Assembly (NCBI RefSeq): GCF_014230085.1
Contig: NZ_JACHVB010000020.1
Span: 62,001-126,000, forward strand
Reading direction: 5' to 3'
DNA: 64,000 nt
Source: Ruficoccus amylovorans
Lineage (GTDB): Bacteria; Verrucomicrobiota; Verrucomicrobiia; Opitutales; Cerasicoccaceae
In this document: piece by piece, positions 27,055 to 35,386 of the stretch
How the letters are laid out: every line of letters begins with the position of its first letter
How positions within the stretch are numbered: the first letter of the stretch is position 1
Position numbers and translations under genes: made by a program
Notes under the pieces: generated by a model
What the model saw: only the letters and a program-made list of their open reading frames with translations
What the model was told of the DNA's origin: nothing
Databases searched by the model: none

Positions 27055-27426
27055 ATGAACCGGAAGGTCGTCAAAGTGTGTGTTGCAACGTTGCTGGTGC
27101 CGGCGGTGTTTCTGCTTGTGCTCTGGGGAGTTGCTGTGGTCCTGGAGGGGCCTACGCTTTCTCCCAGGGAGTCTGGCATCCAGTCTCTCGGCTACGAGAC
27201 CGGATTTGTGGTTGGCAAGGGGCAGCGGCTGGATGGTCGCGGCCAGGACTTGCCTGCGGATGCGCTTCATCGCCTCGGGCAAACGGACGCGCACGGATTC
27301 GGCTATCGATCGGTTGAGGATATCGAGATGTTTGTCGCGGCTTATGCCCGCGGATATGATGCCGGACTGCATCCCCGGACCGAGTGGTGGCGGTTGTTTA
27401 AACCTAATGATATCGAGCATAAATGA
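27055..27426 (+). CDS. Small membrane-anchored protein of unknown function
   Basis: 123 aa from ATG 27055 (an in-frame GTG lies 9 nt upstream). Residues 7-30 form one hydrophobic helix (VCVATLLVPAVFLLVLWGVAVV); the remaining 90 residues are soluble, with an Arg/Gly-rich middle and an aromatic C-terminal end (TEWWRLFKPND). I do not recognise a family. It lies between nrdD and nrdG on the same strand, 107 bp after and 87 bp before them, so it may be part of the same transcript. It may also be a species-specific gene with no link to ribonucleotide reduction. Confidence 0.55.
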   Translation: MNRKVVKVCVATLLVPAVFLLVLWGVAVVLEGPTLSPRESGIQSLGYETGFVVGKGQRLDGRGQDLPADALHRLGQTDAHGFGYRSVEDIEMFVAAYARGYDAGLHPRTEWWRLFKPNDIEHK

Positions 27427-27513
27427 TGCTGCTTCTGTCCAGACAGGGAATTTTCTTTCAGGTCATCCAGGTATCCGTTTTTCATAATATTCACCTCTGC
27501 GAAAGGCTAAGAA

Positions 27514-28197
27514 ATGTTACTCGCCGGTCTCCAACGCTGCTCACTGGTCGATTATCCGGGGCAGACCTGCTGCACGATCTTCACGCAGGGGTGCAACCTG
27601 TGCTGCCCCTACTGCCACAACGGCGAACTCATCAGCGCTCGCTGTCGCAATCCGGTGGAGGAGGCCGAGTGCTGGGATTTGCTCTTGCGGCGCAAGGGCA
27701 AGGTCGGCGCCATCACGGTGACCGGGGGCGAGCCGACCCAGCACACGGATTTGCCGGAGTTTTTGGCCACAATCAAGTCGCTCGGCTTTCTGGTCAAACT
27801 CGATACCAACGGCACGAGGCCGGGTGTCATCCGCAAGCTTTTGCGGGAAAATCTCGTGGACTGCATCGCGATGGACGTAAAATCCCCCCTCGATCGCTAC
27901 GAGGAGGCCGCTGGGCGGCTCGTCCCGGTGCGACTGCTGCGCGAGTCGATTGAGCTGCTCAAGTCCTGCGGTATCCCGACGGAGTTCCGGACCACGGTCG
28001 TACCGGCGATCCATACTGCGGACGATATCTCCGAAATCGCCCGCGAACTGGTCGGTGGGCAGGTTTACTACCTGCAAAGCTTCGAGCCGGGGCACGCTCT
28101 TTCGCCCCACCTGCGCGAGACCGCTCCCCCGAGCCCGGACTTTATGCGGACCTGCCGTGACCGTGCCGGGGAGTGGATCGACACGTATGTGCGGTAG
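27514..28197 (+). CDS. nrdG: Anaerobic ribonucleotide reductase activating protein (radical SAM)
   Basis: 227 aa. It begins LLAGLQRCSLVDYPGQTCCTIF, typical of the longer NrdG/PFL-activase-like subgroup. The 4Fe-4S ligands are Cys27, Cys31 and Cys34 in the CxxxCxxC motif GCNLCCPYCHN; the SAM-binding TGGEPT follows. It forms the glycyl radical on NrdD using S-adenosylmethionine. Proximity to nrdD supports this role over other radical-SAM activases. Confidence 0.92.
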   Translation: MLLAGLQRCSLVDYPGQTCCTIFTQGCNLCCPYCHNGELISARCRNPVEEAECWDLLLRRKGKVGAITVTGGEPTQHTDLPEFLATIKSLGFLVKLDTNGTRPGVIRKLLRENLVDCIAMDVKSPLDRYEEAAGRLVPVRLLRESIELLKSCGIPTEFRTTVVPAIHTADDISEIARELVGGQVYYLQSFEPGHALSPHLRETAPPSPDFMRTCRDRAGEWIDTYVR

Positions 28198-28199
28198 AG

Positions 28200-28260
28200 C
28201 ATTTCAAAAAATACTGTAACGATTCGGCCTTTTAACGGCGGCTGCGACTTTATTTAAACA
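28200..28260 (+). repeat. TTTCAAAAAATACTGTA repeat, compact copy
   Basis: TTTCAAAAAATACTGTA (28202-28218) is followed after 3 nt by ATTCGGCC and the TTTTAACGGCGGCTGCGACTTTATT stretch, compared here in two parts. The same two blocks occur at 44761 and 44867, there separated by about 90 nt. It starts just after the nrdG stop. Confidence 0.7.
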
Positions 28261-28400
28261 GTTCCGGGCCGCGTTTAAACTTGTTGCCGGGCGGGTGCGT
28301 GCGGTAATCAAGGCCAGCGTCAACGGGCTTGCTGCCGGTCGGGTTCGGAGGGATTTCCTGAAACCACTACAGTGGCGGGCCATTACGCCGATTCATAACT

Positions 28401-29264
28401 ATGCACGCATCGACCAGCCAGAGAGGTATCCTGTACGCGGCGGGAGGGGAAAGGTATTTGCAGGAGGCGACGCGCTCGGCGCAGTCTGTCCGGGCGGCGA
28501 TGCCGGATGTGACCATTGCGGTGATGACAGACGACCCCGCGCTCGCACCGGATATTTTCGATCTGAAGCTGCCACTGGAGCCTGTCACCCGCAGCTACGA
28601 GGACAAAATTGTGGCCCTGAGCCGTTCGCCCTTCGAGCAGACGCTTTTTCTCGATACGGATACCTTCGTGTTGGAGGATTGCTCGGAACTGTTCGTGCTG
28701 CTGGAGCGCTTTGAGCTGGCCGCTGCGCACGATCCCTGGCGTATCGGGCCGGAGGTGGAGGCTTGCCCGCTGTGCTTCCCGGAGTTGAACACCGGGGTCA
28801 TCCTGACACGTCGAGGTCCGGCGGTGACCGCGTTCATGGAGTCCTGGTTGCGGGCGCACCGTGCCCGTTGCCAGACGGACCCGCGCATCGGCGATCAGGC
28901 TTCGTTTCGCGAGCAGCTTTACCTGAGCGGGCTGAATTTTTACTGCCTGGCCTCGGAGTATAATTTCCGCACCTTCGGGCCGAATTTCGCCGGGGCCAAC
29001 GCGGCGGTTAAGATCATCCACGGACGCCACGACAACTGGGAGGAATTTCGCGACCTGCTCAACCGTAACCTGGATTTTCGTACCTACTACCCGTCGCTGT
29101 TCCAGTACTTCAGTGCGAATCACTCTCGGCTCGGCACAGGCAAGGGACGGCAGGTCCAGCGCATGCTCGAAATGCTCGTGCGCGCCGCCTACCGTCTCCG
29201 GGGGAAGCGTTACGAATCAGATTGGGCACGCGAACGGGCCAAACTCCTGAACCGCGAGAGGTAG
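28401..29264 (+). CDS. Glycosyltransferase-like protein (GT-A fold, GT8-like)
   Basis: 287 aa. It starts ILYAAGGERYLQEATRSAQSVR, then VTIAVMTDDP and the donor-metal motif QTLFLDTDTFVLED (DxD). Downstream LNTGVILTR and KIIHGRHDN fit GT8-like nucleotide-sugar transferases. No membrane segment is visible. It probably transfers a sugar to a glycan or protein in the cytoplasm. It stands alone; neither donor nor acceptor can be inferred from its neighbours. The start is the only ATG that gives the complete first strand. Confidence 0.75.
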   Translation: MHASTSQRGILYAAGGERYLQEATRSAQSVRAAMPDVTIAVMTDDPALAPDIFDLKLPLEPVTRSYEDKIVALSRSPFEQTLFLDTDTFVLEDCSELFVLLERFELAAAHDPWRIGPEVEACPLCFPELNTGVILTRRGPAVTAFMESWLRAHRARCQTDPRIGDQASFREQLYLSGLNFYCLASEYNFRTFGPNFAGANAAVKIIHGRHDNWEEFRDLLNRNLDFRTYYPSLFQYFSANHSRLGTGKGRQVQRMLEMLVRAAYRLRGKRYESDWARERAKLLNRER

Positions 29265-29270
29265 GATTTT

Positions 29271-29510
29271 TTTATTTAACCACAGAGTACACAGAGGGCA
29301 CGGAGCGCTGGCGCTGTTTCTTTACGCCACATTATTTAGCCTGAGCTTGCTTGAAATCAGGCTTGTTCATCGTGGTGACAATTTGAAATAAGAGAACATA
29401 ACCCGTTGTCATTGGGCATACGTCTTCACTAAACACGCACAGACATCGGAACTTCCCGCTACACAGCGTCAGCGCTCCGTGCCCTCTGTGTACTCTGTGG
29501 TTAAAATAAA
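29271..29510. mobile_element. 240-bp element with near-perfect 47/48-bp inverted ends (MITE-like)
   Basis: The left arm (29271-29317) contains AACCACAGAGTACACAGAGG and ends in GCGCTGGCGCTGT. The right arm (29463-29510) is its reverse complement with one substitution and one added A. The 145 bp between the arms hold no gene. It lies between two convergent genes. The arms belong to the CACAGAG family found throughout this window. Confidence 0.7.
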
Positions 29511-29530
29511 ATCAAATACCCGCCGTCGGC

Positions 29531-30982
29531 TTACTCGGCGAGGGCTGGGCGATTGACCTCGTAGATCCAGGTGGGGTCGTTGAGGTAGAGCTGGCCGTAG
29601 CTGGGGTGGGCGTTGTTCTCGATCTGAAAGAGCGAGTCCAGCAGCAGCGGCCCGACCATCGGCTGGTTTAGCTCAAAGCGCACGTAGTTCCAGCCCTGCC
29701 AGGTGATGGGCTCGCCCCGGCAGATCACTTTACGTCCCTGGCTGTCCAGAATCACCACCGAAGGGATCAGGCCGGAGCCATCCCCGTAAACCCACATCCC
29801 GAGCGCCACCGGCTTGGCCTCGATTATGCGGAAACCGTCCGCCAGCGGATTGACGGCAACCGCACCCCCGGCCTGCTTGAACTGGTAAAGCAGCTTCATG
29901 CCGCCCTTACGGACGGTGGGCAGGCCTTCCTCGGGAGCGCCTGCGCTCATTGAGAGGGTCGATCCCGCAGTGGCCTTGGCCTGATATTCGGTCAGGTTGC
30001 CGTTGTCGTTGACGGCGTTGAAGTTCCCGGCCGAGAGAAACTGTGTCAATGGCGACTCGGCCAGGACAATCCGGCGCTTCTCCATTCCTTCGCCCAGGGT
30101 TTCGAGCAGCACTACCTGCATCGCATACGGGATGTCCTGATCGGAGGCCAGCGGGATCTGGTAGTCCATGGTTTTCTCTCCGCGGCTCATGGCCACGTCA
30201 AACTTGAGCGGGTCGGCGGGCGGATCGGACATCAGGCGCAGTTCGGCCTTGGCGCGAAAGGCCTCACCGGAGGGGTTGAGAAAATTCAGCACGAGCGCCC
30301 CGCCGACATCCGGCGAGAGCGAAATCCCGATCGGGTTCATCACGTTGACGATAATACGCTGGTCAAAGCCATTGGCCCCGATGACCACGGGGAAGGGCTC
30401 GGCTTGGCGGCCCACGTCGAGTTCCTTGTTGATGGTATAGGTCTGCCCCGGCTTGAGTGCTTGCATTTTGGTGCCGCCGTCGAGCGAGAGCAGAAAAGGC
30501 TCATCCAGCACGTTGGTGAAGCTCATGGAGAGCGGAACTACCGCCGGGCCCTTGACCTGGATGCTCGGGGGAACCCGTGAAGCCGCCGCCGCGATTTCCA
30601 GCAAGGGATTGCGGGCCGTCGGAACGAGGAAGACCGGCGATTTTGTCAGCGGAAGGTAAACGGCATTATTGGCCACCTGGGTCTGCCCCATGGAGTTACC
30701 ATTGCTGTCGTAGAGGTCAAAAACCATCCGGTTGGCGGGGATGGCGACGGTACCGTTGGGGCCTTCGGTCCACCCGACGATGAGGATGTCCGCGTCTTTC
30801 TGAAAAAGGAGCACGTGGTCAAGTTGCTCCCCGATGGCCAGGCGCTTGTTGAACTTGAAGCCGGGGAGAAACTTCTCCATCGCCTCGGCCACCACGATCT
30901 CGGGGGATTTTCCGCCGGTACTCTGGGCAGAAACAGGCAGCACGGACAACAGGACGCAGAAGAGAAAAAGGAATCTGGGCAT
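29531..30982 (-). CDS. Exported protein of unknown function with C-terminal beta domain
   Basis: 483 aa from ATG 30982, which begins a clear signal peptide (MPRFLFLFCVLLSVLPVSAQ). The protein is rich in beta-strand patterns and has no recognisable catalytic motif. Middle: PPSIQVKGPAVVPLSMSFTNVL and VGANGFDQRIIVNVMNPIGISLSP. The last 130 residues (GGAVAVNPLADGFRIIEAKPVALGMWVYGDG...GWNYVRFELNQP) resemble galactose-binding-like carbohydrate-binding sandwiches seen at the ends of Verrucomicrobial surface proteins. It may bind glycans outside the cell; this is a guess from fold. No operon partner. Confidence 0.7.
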   Translation of the reverse strand: MPRFLFLFCVLLSVLPVSAQSTGGKSPEIVVAEAMEKFLPGFKFNKRLAIGEQLDHVLLFQKDADILIVGWTEGPNGTVAIPANRMVFDLYDSNGNSMGQTQVANNAVYLPLTKSPVFLVPTARNPLLEIAAAASRVPPSIQVKGPAVVPLSMSFTNVLDEPFLLSLDGGTKMQALKPGQTYTINKELDVGRQAEPFPVVIGANGFDQRIIVNVMNPIGISLSPDVGGALVLNFLNPSGEAFRAKAELRLMSDPPADPLKFDVAMSRGEKTMDYQIPLASDQDIPYAMQVVLLETLGEGMEKRRIVLAESPLTQFLSAGNFNAVNDNGNLTEYQAKATAGSTLSMSAGAPEEGLPTVRKGGMKLLYQFKQAGGAVAVNPLADGFRIIEAKPVALGMWVYGDGSGLIPSVVILDSQGRKVICRGEPITWQGWNYVRFELNQPMVGPLLLDSLFQIENNAHPSYGQLYLNDPTWIYEVNRPALAE

Positions 30983-31239
30983 TTTTATGGAGATATCAGT
31001 ATTCGCGGCATCCTGAACGTGAATAACGCATACAGGGTGCCTTTTTTTCAAAAAACCGAATCAGTGTGGAGCAATTACGGATGTTTGTCCAGCCACGGCA
31101 TGCTTCCGGGAACAATACCTCATTGATGCGCGGCGGCTGGCAAGGGAACCCGTTGCGCCTCCCTGCGGTCTGACCATAAAAAGGCGCGCAACAAATAGCG
31201 TTGTCATCCCCCTGCAAATACGCACACACTACTAACGCC

Positions 31240-31542
31240 ATGATCGATCTTATCAAAAAAGGAATGCTCGCCGCTGTCGGCGCGGCCGTTGTCACCAAGG
31301 AACAGGCCGAAGGGCTGCTGAACGAGTTCGTCGATAAAGGCAAAATCACCGCGGGCGAAGCCCAGGAGATGGCCTCCAAGATCGCCGACTCGGGCAAGGC
31401 CGAATTTGAAAAGGCCAAAAAGCAAATCAATGCCCGTATCGACGAAATGCTCCAGGGCGGCGTCATCGTCACCCGCGTCGAGATCGAGGCACTGGAGAAA
31501 CGCGTGGCCGCGCTGGAAAAGGCTGCCAAGAAGGCCGACTAA
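31240..31542 (+). CDS. Phasin-like / polyhydroxyalkanoate-granule-type small protein
   Basis: 100 aa from ATG 31240. An amphipathic N-terminal helix (MIDLIKKGMLAAVGAAVVTKEQ) is followed by a Lys/Glu-rich region and a C-terminal coiled coil (RVEIEALEKRVAALEKAAKK). This is the pattern of PhaF/PhaI-type phasins, which coat storage granules, and of related small proteins found before UbiB-type kinases. It ends 12 bp before the kinase start, so the two form an operon. No PHA synthase is in the window, so a granule role is not shown. Confidence 0.75.
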   Translation: MIDLIKKGMLAAVGAAVVTKEQAEGLLNEFVDKGKITAGEAQEMASKIADSGKAEFEKAKKQINARIDEMLQGGVIVTRVEIEALEKRVAALEKAAKKAD

Positions 31543-31554
31543 TTCCGCTCGCCT

Positions 31555-33234
31555 GTGACTCTGCTCAATCCCCTCGATCTCTACAGCAACGCCGTCCGGA
31601 CCAAGGAGATCGTCACTGTACTCGTTCGGCACGGGTTCGGCGACCTGCTTGAGCAGTTGCCCATTCCCCGTGGCTGGATCAAGCGCTTCATCCCTGCGGA
31701 TGCACAGCACCTGAACCTGTGGCAACGCATCCGCGTCGTGCTGGAAGACCTTGGGCCAACTTTCGTCAAGTTCGGCCAGATACTCAGTACCCGGCCCGAC
31801 GTGCTGCCCGAGCCGCTCATTGCTGAGCTCAAGCTCCTGCGTTCGAAGGTCAAGGCCGTCCCCTTTGAGCAGATGCAGCCCATTCTCCTGAGTGAGTTGG
31901 GGGAGGAAACCGGGACGCATTTTTCCGAGTTCGACGAAACGCCGGTAGCCTGCGGGTCCATCGGGCAGGTCTACCGCGCCCGCCTGCGCCGGGACGGCTC
32001 CGTCGTGGCGGTGAAAGTCCAACGCCCGAACCTGAAAAAACCGATCAAGGCGGACATCGAGATCATTGGCTGGCTGGCCCGTCTGCTCCACGACAAGGTC
32101 GAGGAACTGCGTCCTTACGACCTGCCAGACATCGTGGCCGAGACCGGCAAGGGCATCATGCAAGAGCTGGATTTTACCATCGAGTGCCGTAATGCCCAAC
32201 TCTTTAACGCGCTCAACCCGGACCCGGAGCACGTCTTTGCGCCGCACGTTTACGACGAGTTCACGACGGCCCGTCTGAGCGTTTGTGAATGGGTCGATGG
32301 CGTCTCGCCCGGTGACCCCTCCATCACCCCCGAGGAGGGGAAGGAGCTGGCCCGCATCGGCGGCAACAGCATTTTCCAGCAAATCGTCATCACGGGTTTT
32401 TTCCACGCCGACCCGCATGGGGGAAATATCCTCATCACGCCGGAGCGGCGGCTGTGCTTCATCGACTGGGGTCTGGCGGGGCAGCTCACCCGGCAGATGC
32501 GCTACTTTCTGGCCGATCTTTTCGCGGCCATCGCCTCGTCTGATCCGGAAAAGGTCGTGCGTGTGGTCAATGTCATGGCTGTGGGCAAGGACCGTCTCGA
32601 CGAGATCAAGCTGGAGAAGGAAACCGGCTTCGTTCTGCGCAAGTACCAGAACAAGTTCGGCAAGAGCGAGCCGGTGGGCGAGATCGTGCTTGAGCTGCTC
32701 TACGTTTTCGGGGTCAACGGCATCACGCTGGCCCGCGACTACTCCCTGCTGGCCAAGGCCATTGTCTCCATCGAGGAATCCGGCCTCGACCTGGACCCGT
32801 CTTTCGACATCCGCACAATTGCGCGGCCTTACCTGAAAAAACTGGCCTACGAGCGCTGGAACCCGATCAACCTGCTCAAGCAGAACTGGTGGGGGCTTCA
32901 GGGGCACTTCGCCCGCCTGCGCGAACTTCCCGGCGAGGTGCAGCGCTTCTTCCGCAAGATGGAGGACGGCGACATCGCGATCAAGCTCAAGCACGAGGGC
33001 TTCGAGTCGCTGATCAGCTCGTTTGATTCGGGTATCAACCGCCTGTCCTTTTCTCTCATTATCGCGGCCCTGCTCATCGGCTCGTCCTTCATCATTTCGG
33101 GAACAATCCAGGCGGGGCACGCCTCGGGCAGCTTATTAGTCCACATCGCCACGGCCGGGTTTATCAGCGCGGGTGTCCTTGGCGGCTGGTTGATCTTCGA
33201 TATCCTCCGCCACGGACGGCACAAGAAGAAATAA
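31555..33234 (+). CDS. ABC1/UbiB family atypical protein kinase
   Basis: 559 aa from a GTG at 31555, 12 bp after the phasin-like stop. UbiB signatures: the KxGQ motif at 72-75 (FVKFGQILSTRPDVLP), the Ala/Gly-rich nucleotide loop (VACGSIGQVYRA), the invariant Lys in VVAVKVQRP, the catalytic HADPHGGNIL and the metal Asp in FIDWGLAGQ. Two hydrophobic helices end the protein (SLIIAALLIGSSFII and HIATAGFISAGVLGGWLI). UbiB proteins have ATPase activity and help quinone or lipid metabolism at the membrane. A link to ubiquinone or menaquinone is probable from the family but is not supported by neighbours. Confidence 0.9.
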   Translation: MTLLNPLDLYSNAVRTKEIVTVLVRHGFGDLLEQLPIPRGWIKRFIPADAQHLNLWQRIRVVLEDLGPTFVKFGQILSTRPDVLPEPLIAELKLLRSKVKAVPFEQMQPILLSELGEETGTHFSEFDETPVACGSIGQVYRARLRRDGSVVAVKVQRPNLKKPIKADIEIIGWLARLLHDKVEELRPYDLPDIVAETGKGIMQELDFTIECRNAQLFNALNPDPEHVFAPHVYDEFTTARLSVCEWVDGVSPGDPSITPEEGKELARIGGNSIFQQIVITGFFHADPHGGNILITPERRLCFIDWGLAGQLTRQMRYFLADLFAAIASSDPEKVVRVVNVMAVGKDRLDEIKLEKETGFVLRKYQNKFGKSEPVGEIVLELLYVFGVNGITLARDYSLLAKAIVSIEESGLDLDPSFDIRTIARPYLKKLAYERWNPINLLKQNWWGLQGHFARLRELPGEVQRFFRKMEDGDIAIKLKHEGFESLISSFDSGINRLSFSLIIAALLIGSSFIISGTIQAGHASGSLLVHIATAGFISAGVLGGWLIFDILRHGRHKKK

Positions 33235-33304
33235 TCCGGCTTTCCAACGTAGTTGAGCGGAAAGGTCTGTTAAAGCCATCTCTTGCCAACGCAGGCGAGC
33301 GGCC

Positions 33305-34336
33305 TTAGCCGCAAAGGTGAGACCAGAGCCGGGTGGCGCGTTCGAGCAGGCCGTGGCGGGCTTTCTCGACTTCGGCCTGGCGGGCTTTGAGGTTTTCGTT
33401 GGCGATGGCGGCGAGGTCGTCGAGGTTGTAGAGATAGATGTTACTCAGCTCGGCGATGGCGTCCTCGATATCGCGGGGCAGAGCCAGGTCGATAGCGAAG
33501 AGCGGGCGGGTGGGGCGCTGGCGAAGAGCTGGTGCGACGGCATCCTTGCGCAGGATCGGCTCCTCCGAGGCGGTGGAGCAGATCACGATGTCATGGAAAG
33601 TCAATACGCGTGGCACGTCGGCCACGCTCATGCACGGCCCCTGAAAAATGTCGGCCAGCTCGCGGGCCTTGATCAGGTTACGCCCGGCCACGGTGACGCG
33701 GCACGCGCCCCGGCTGACGAGCGCCTGAACGGTTTTTTCGGCCACTTCACCCGTGCCCACAAGCAGGACGGAAATCTCCCGCAGGTCGCCGCAGACGCGC
33801 TGGGCCAATTCGGCGGCGACATTGCCGATGCTCACCTGGCCGCGTCCGATTCCGGTGTGGGTGCGGGCCCATTTGGCGGCCTGGAAGCTTTTCTGGAAAA
33901 GGCGGTTAAGGATCGGGCCGGTAGCGGCGGAAGCGGAGGCCCCGGCGTAGGAGTTCTTGATCTGGCCGAGGATCTCGGTTTCGCCGACTATTTGCGAATC
34001 AAGCCCGGCAGCGACCTCGAAGGCGTGCCGGACGACCTCCTCGCCCGTCAGCCAGAAGCCGTGTTGCAGGAAAGCCGAGGTATCGAACCCATGCGCCATG
34101 CGTAGTGACTCTTCCAGCCGCGAGCGACTTCCGGCGTCGGAACCGACGCCGTAGATCTCGACCCGGTTGCAGGTGTTGAGGATGAGGCACTCGCTGAGCC
34201 CGGCCTGCTGCTTGAGGTGCCCATAGAGGGCGTGGGCCGAATCGGTGTTGAGCGCGAAGGTCTCCCGTACCGCCAGTGGTGCTGTGCGGTGCGAGCTGCC
34301 AAGCAGAAAGAGCTGGGGCTGGTCAGCGGCTGGCAT
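33305..34336 (-). CDS. hemA: Glutamyl-tRNA reductase, short form
   Basis: 343 aa from ATG 34336; the start lies inside the end of the upstream gene (14-bp overlap). It has LGSSHRTAPLAVRE, the catalytic Cys56 in LNTCNRVEIYG, HAFEVAAGLDSQIVGETEILGQIK and the NADPH domain (SVLLVGTGEVAEKTVQAL). It ends soon after DLAAIANENLKARQAEVEKAR, so the C-terminal dimerisation domain of the usual ~420-aa enzyme is missing. Short forms of this kind are known from Chlamydia, which supports a PVC origin. It reduces Glu-tRNA to glutamate-1-semialdehyde, the first step of C5 haem synthesis. Confidence 0.94.
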   Translation of the reverse strand: MPAADQPQLFLLGSSHRTAPLAVRETFALNTDSAHALYGHLKQQAGLSECLILNTCNRVEIYGVGSDAGSRSRLEESLRMAHGFDTSAFLQHGFWLTGEEVVRHAFEVAAGLDSQIVGETEILGQIKNSYAGASASAATGPILNRLFQKSFQAAKWARTHTGIGRGQVSIGNVAAELAQRVCGDLREISVLLVGTGEVAEKTVQALVSRGACRVTVAGRNLIKARELADIFQGPCMSVADVPRVLTFHDIVICSTASEEPILRKDAVAPALRQRPTRPLFAIDLALPRDIEDAIAELSNIYLYNLDDLAAIANENLKARQAEVEKARHGLLERATRLWSHLCG

Positions 34337-35186
34337 CGTCGTACATCCCGGTGCCCGTGGCCGGGGTTTCCGGAGCGGTGCGGAGCATAAGCGGCCACAG
34401 GGAAACCAGAGCCGCCACAAAGAGGATCACGCAGGCCCGTGCGAAGGGCGAAGCGATCAGCCGGTTGGTGTTTCTGAGAAAGAGCAGGACGAGGTAGGCG
34501 GCCCACACGGCAATGGCTACGCTCAGCTTGAGCGCGCCGATGGTGCCGGGCAGGGCGATCCAGTTGAGGCAGCCGATGGCGACCGAGACGGTCAGCACGC
34601 TCACCCCGAAGACGATCAGCTTGCTGTTGATGTCCTCAAGCTGGCGGATGGCCGGGAGCAGGGAAAAAAGCGCCCCGGCCCGGCGGCGGTTGAGCCCGTA
34701 GTTCTGGATCAGGTACATCAGCGAAGTGATGGCCAGCACGCCGAAGACCCCGTAACTGAAAACCGCCAGCACCGCGTGGAAGCCGACCCACGGGTTCGAG
34801 CCGATGTGGGTGGGCACGGCGTTGTAGTCCCAGTGCAGATTGGCCAGCGAGAGCGCCCCCAGCAGCGTGGCCAGCCCGGCACTGAAGAAATTCAGCAGGC
34901 TGAGCCGGAACAGCGGCCGCAGAATCAGGTTCACGCAGACGGCGCTCCACGAGAGCACTTGCAGGATTTCAAAGGGGTTGGTCAGCGGAAAGGCCCGCTC
35001 CTCGATCCCTCGGAAATACAGCCCCAGGCTCTGGAAAAGGAAGCCCCCCGCCAGCAGCGTCATAAAGACCGAGCGGATGAGCCGCTGCTCGGAACTGATC
35101 GAGACCAGCGCGAACAGGAACGACAACGCGTACAGGACGGTGCCGATCCAGAAAAGCGGGTGGCCAGTGTGGAGGTCGGGTGACAT
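34323..35186 (-). CDS. CcsA/HemX-like cytochrome c assembly membrane protein
   Basis: 287 aa with eight hydrophobic segments. The pattern LYFRGIEERAFPLTNPFEILQVLSW and NPWVGFHAVLAVFSYGVFGVLAITSLMYLIQ fits the CcsA/CcmC/YpjD family, whose members handle haem in the membrane. It overlaps the hemA start by 14 bp, so translation is probably coupled. This gene pair (hemX-hemA) occurs in many bacteria, where HemX affects HemA levels. It could instead belong to system II cytochrome c maturation. Confidence 0.85.
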   Translation of the reverse strand: MSPDLHTGHPLFWIGTVLYALSFLFALVSISSEQRLIRSVFMTLLAGGFLFQSLGLYFRGIEERAFPLTNPFEILQVLSWSAVCVNLILRPLFRLSLLNFFSAGLATLLGALSLANLHWDYNAVPTHIGSNPWVGFHAVLAVFSYGVFGVLAITSLMYLIQNYGLNRRRAGALFSLLPAIRQLEDINSKLIVFGVSVLTVSVAIGCLNWIALPGTIGALKLSVAIAVWAAYLVLLFLRNTNRLIASPFARACVILFVAALVSLWPLMLRTAPETPATGTGMYDDASR

Positions 35187-35289
35187 GAAACGCGTAATCT
35201 ATACCGCTTCGCCCGCAGAAATCAATGCTCGGAAACGCCTTTCACGCCGGGAAGAGCGGAGAGAGCGTTTCGGTGCTTTTTAGTTTTTT

Positions 35290-35335
35290 TAACCGCAAAG
35301 CCGCAGAGACACGGAGGCGAAGAGCACAGTATATC
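35290..35335 (+). repeat. CACAGAG-family repeat between hemX-like and hemH genes
   Basis: TTAACCGCAAAGCCGCAGAG continues with ACACGGAGGCGAAGAGCACAG, a diverged member of the same family. The surrounding stretch 35187-35386 has no gene. Confidence 0.6.
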
Positions 35336-35386
35336 TTCAGATTTGAAACAAGCCCTCAGTTGAGCGCGCACTGGCGTGCCTGCCGC

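Noticed and set aside
29271-29510. CRISPR array
   Set aside because: The two similar sequences are inverted, not direct, and there is no regular spacer series.
31204-33120. 638-aa minus-strand frame opposite the UbiB gene
   Set aside because: Leu/Asp/Arg-rich shadow of a gene with all UbiB motifs.
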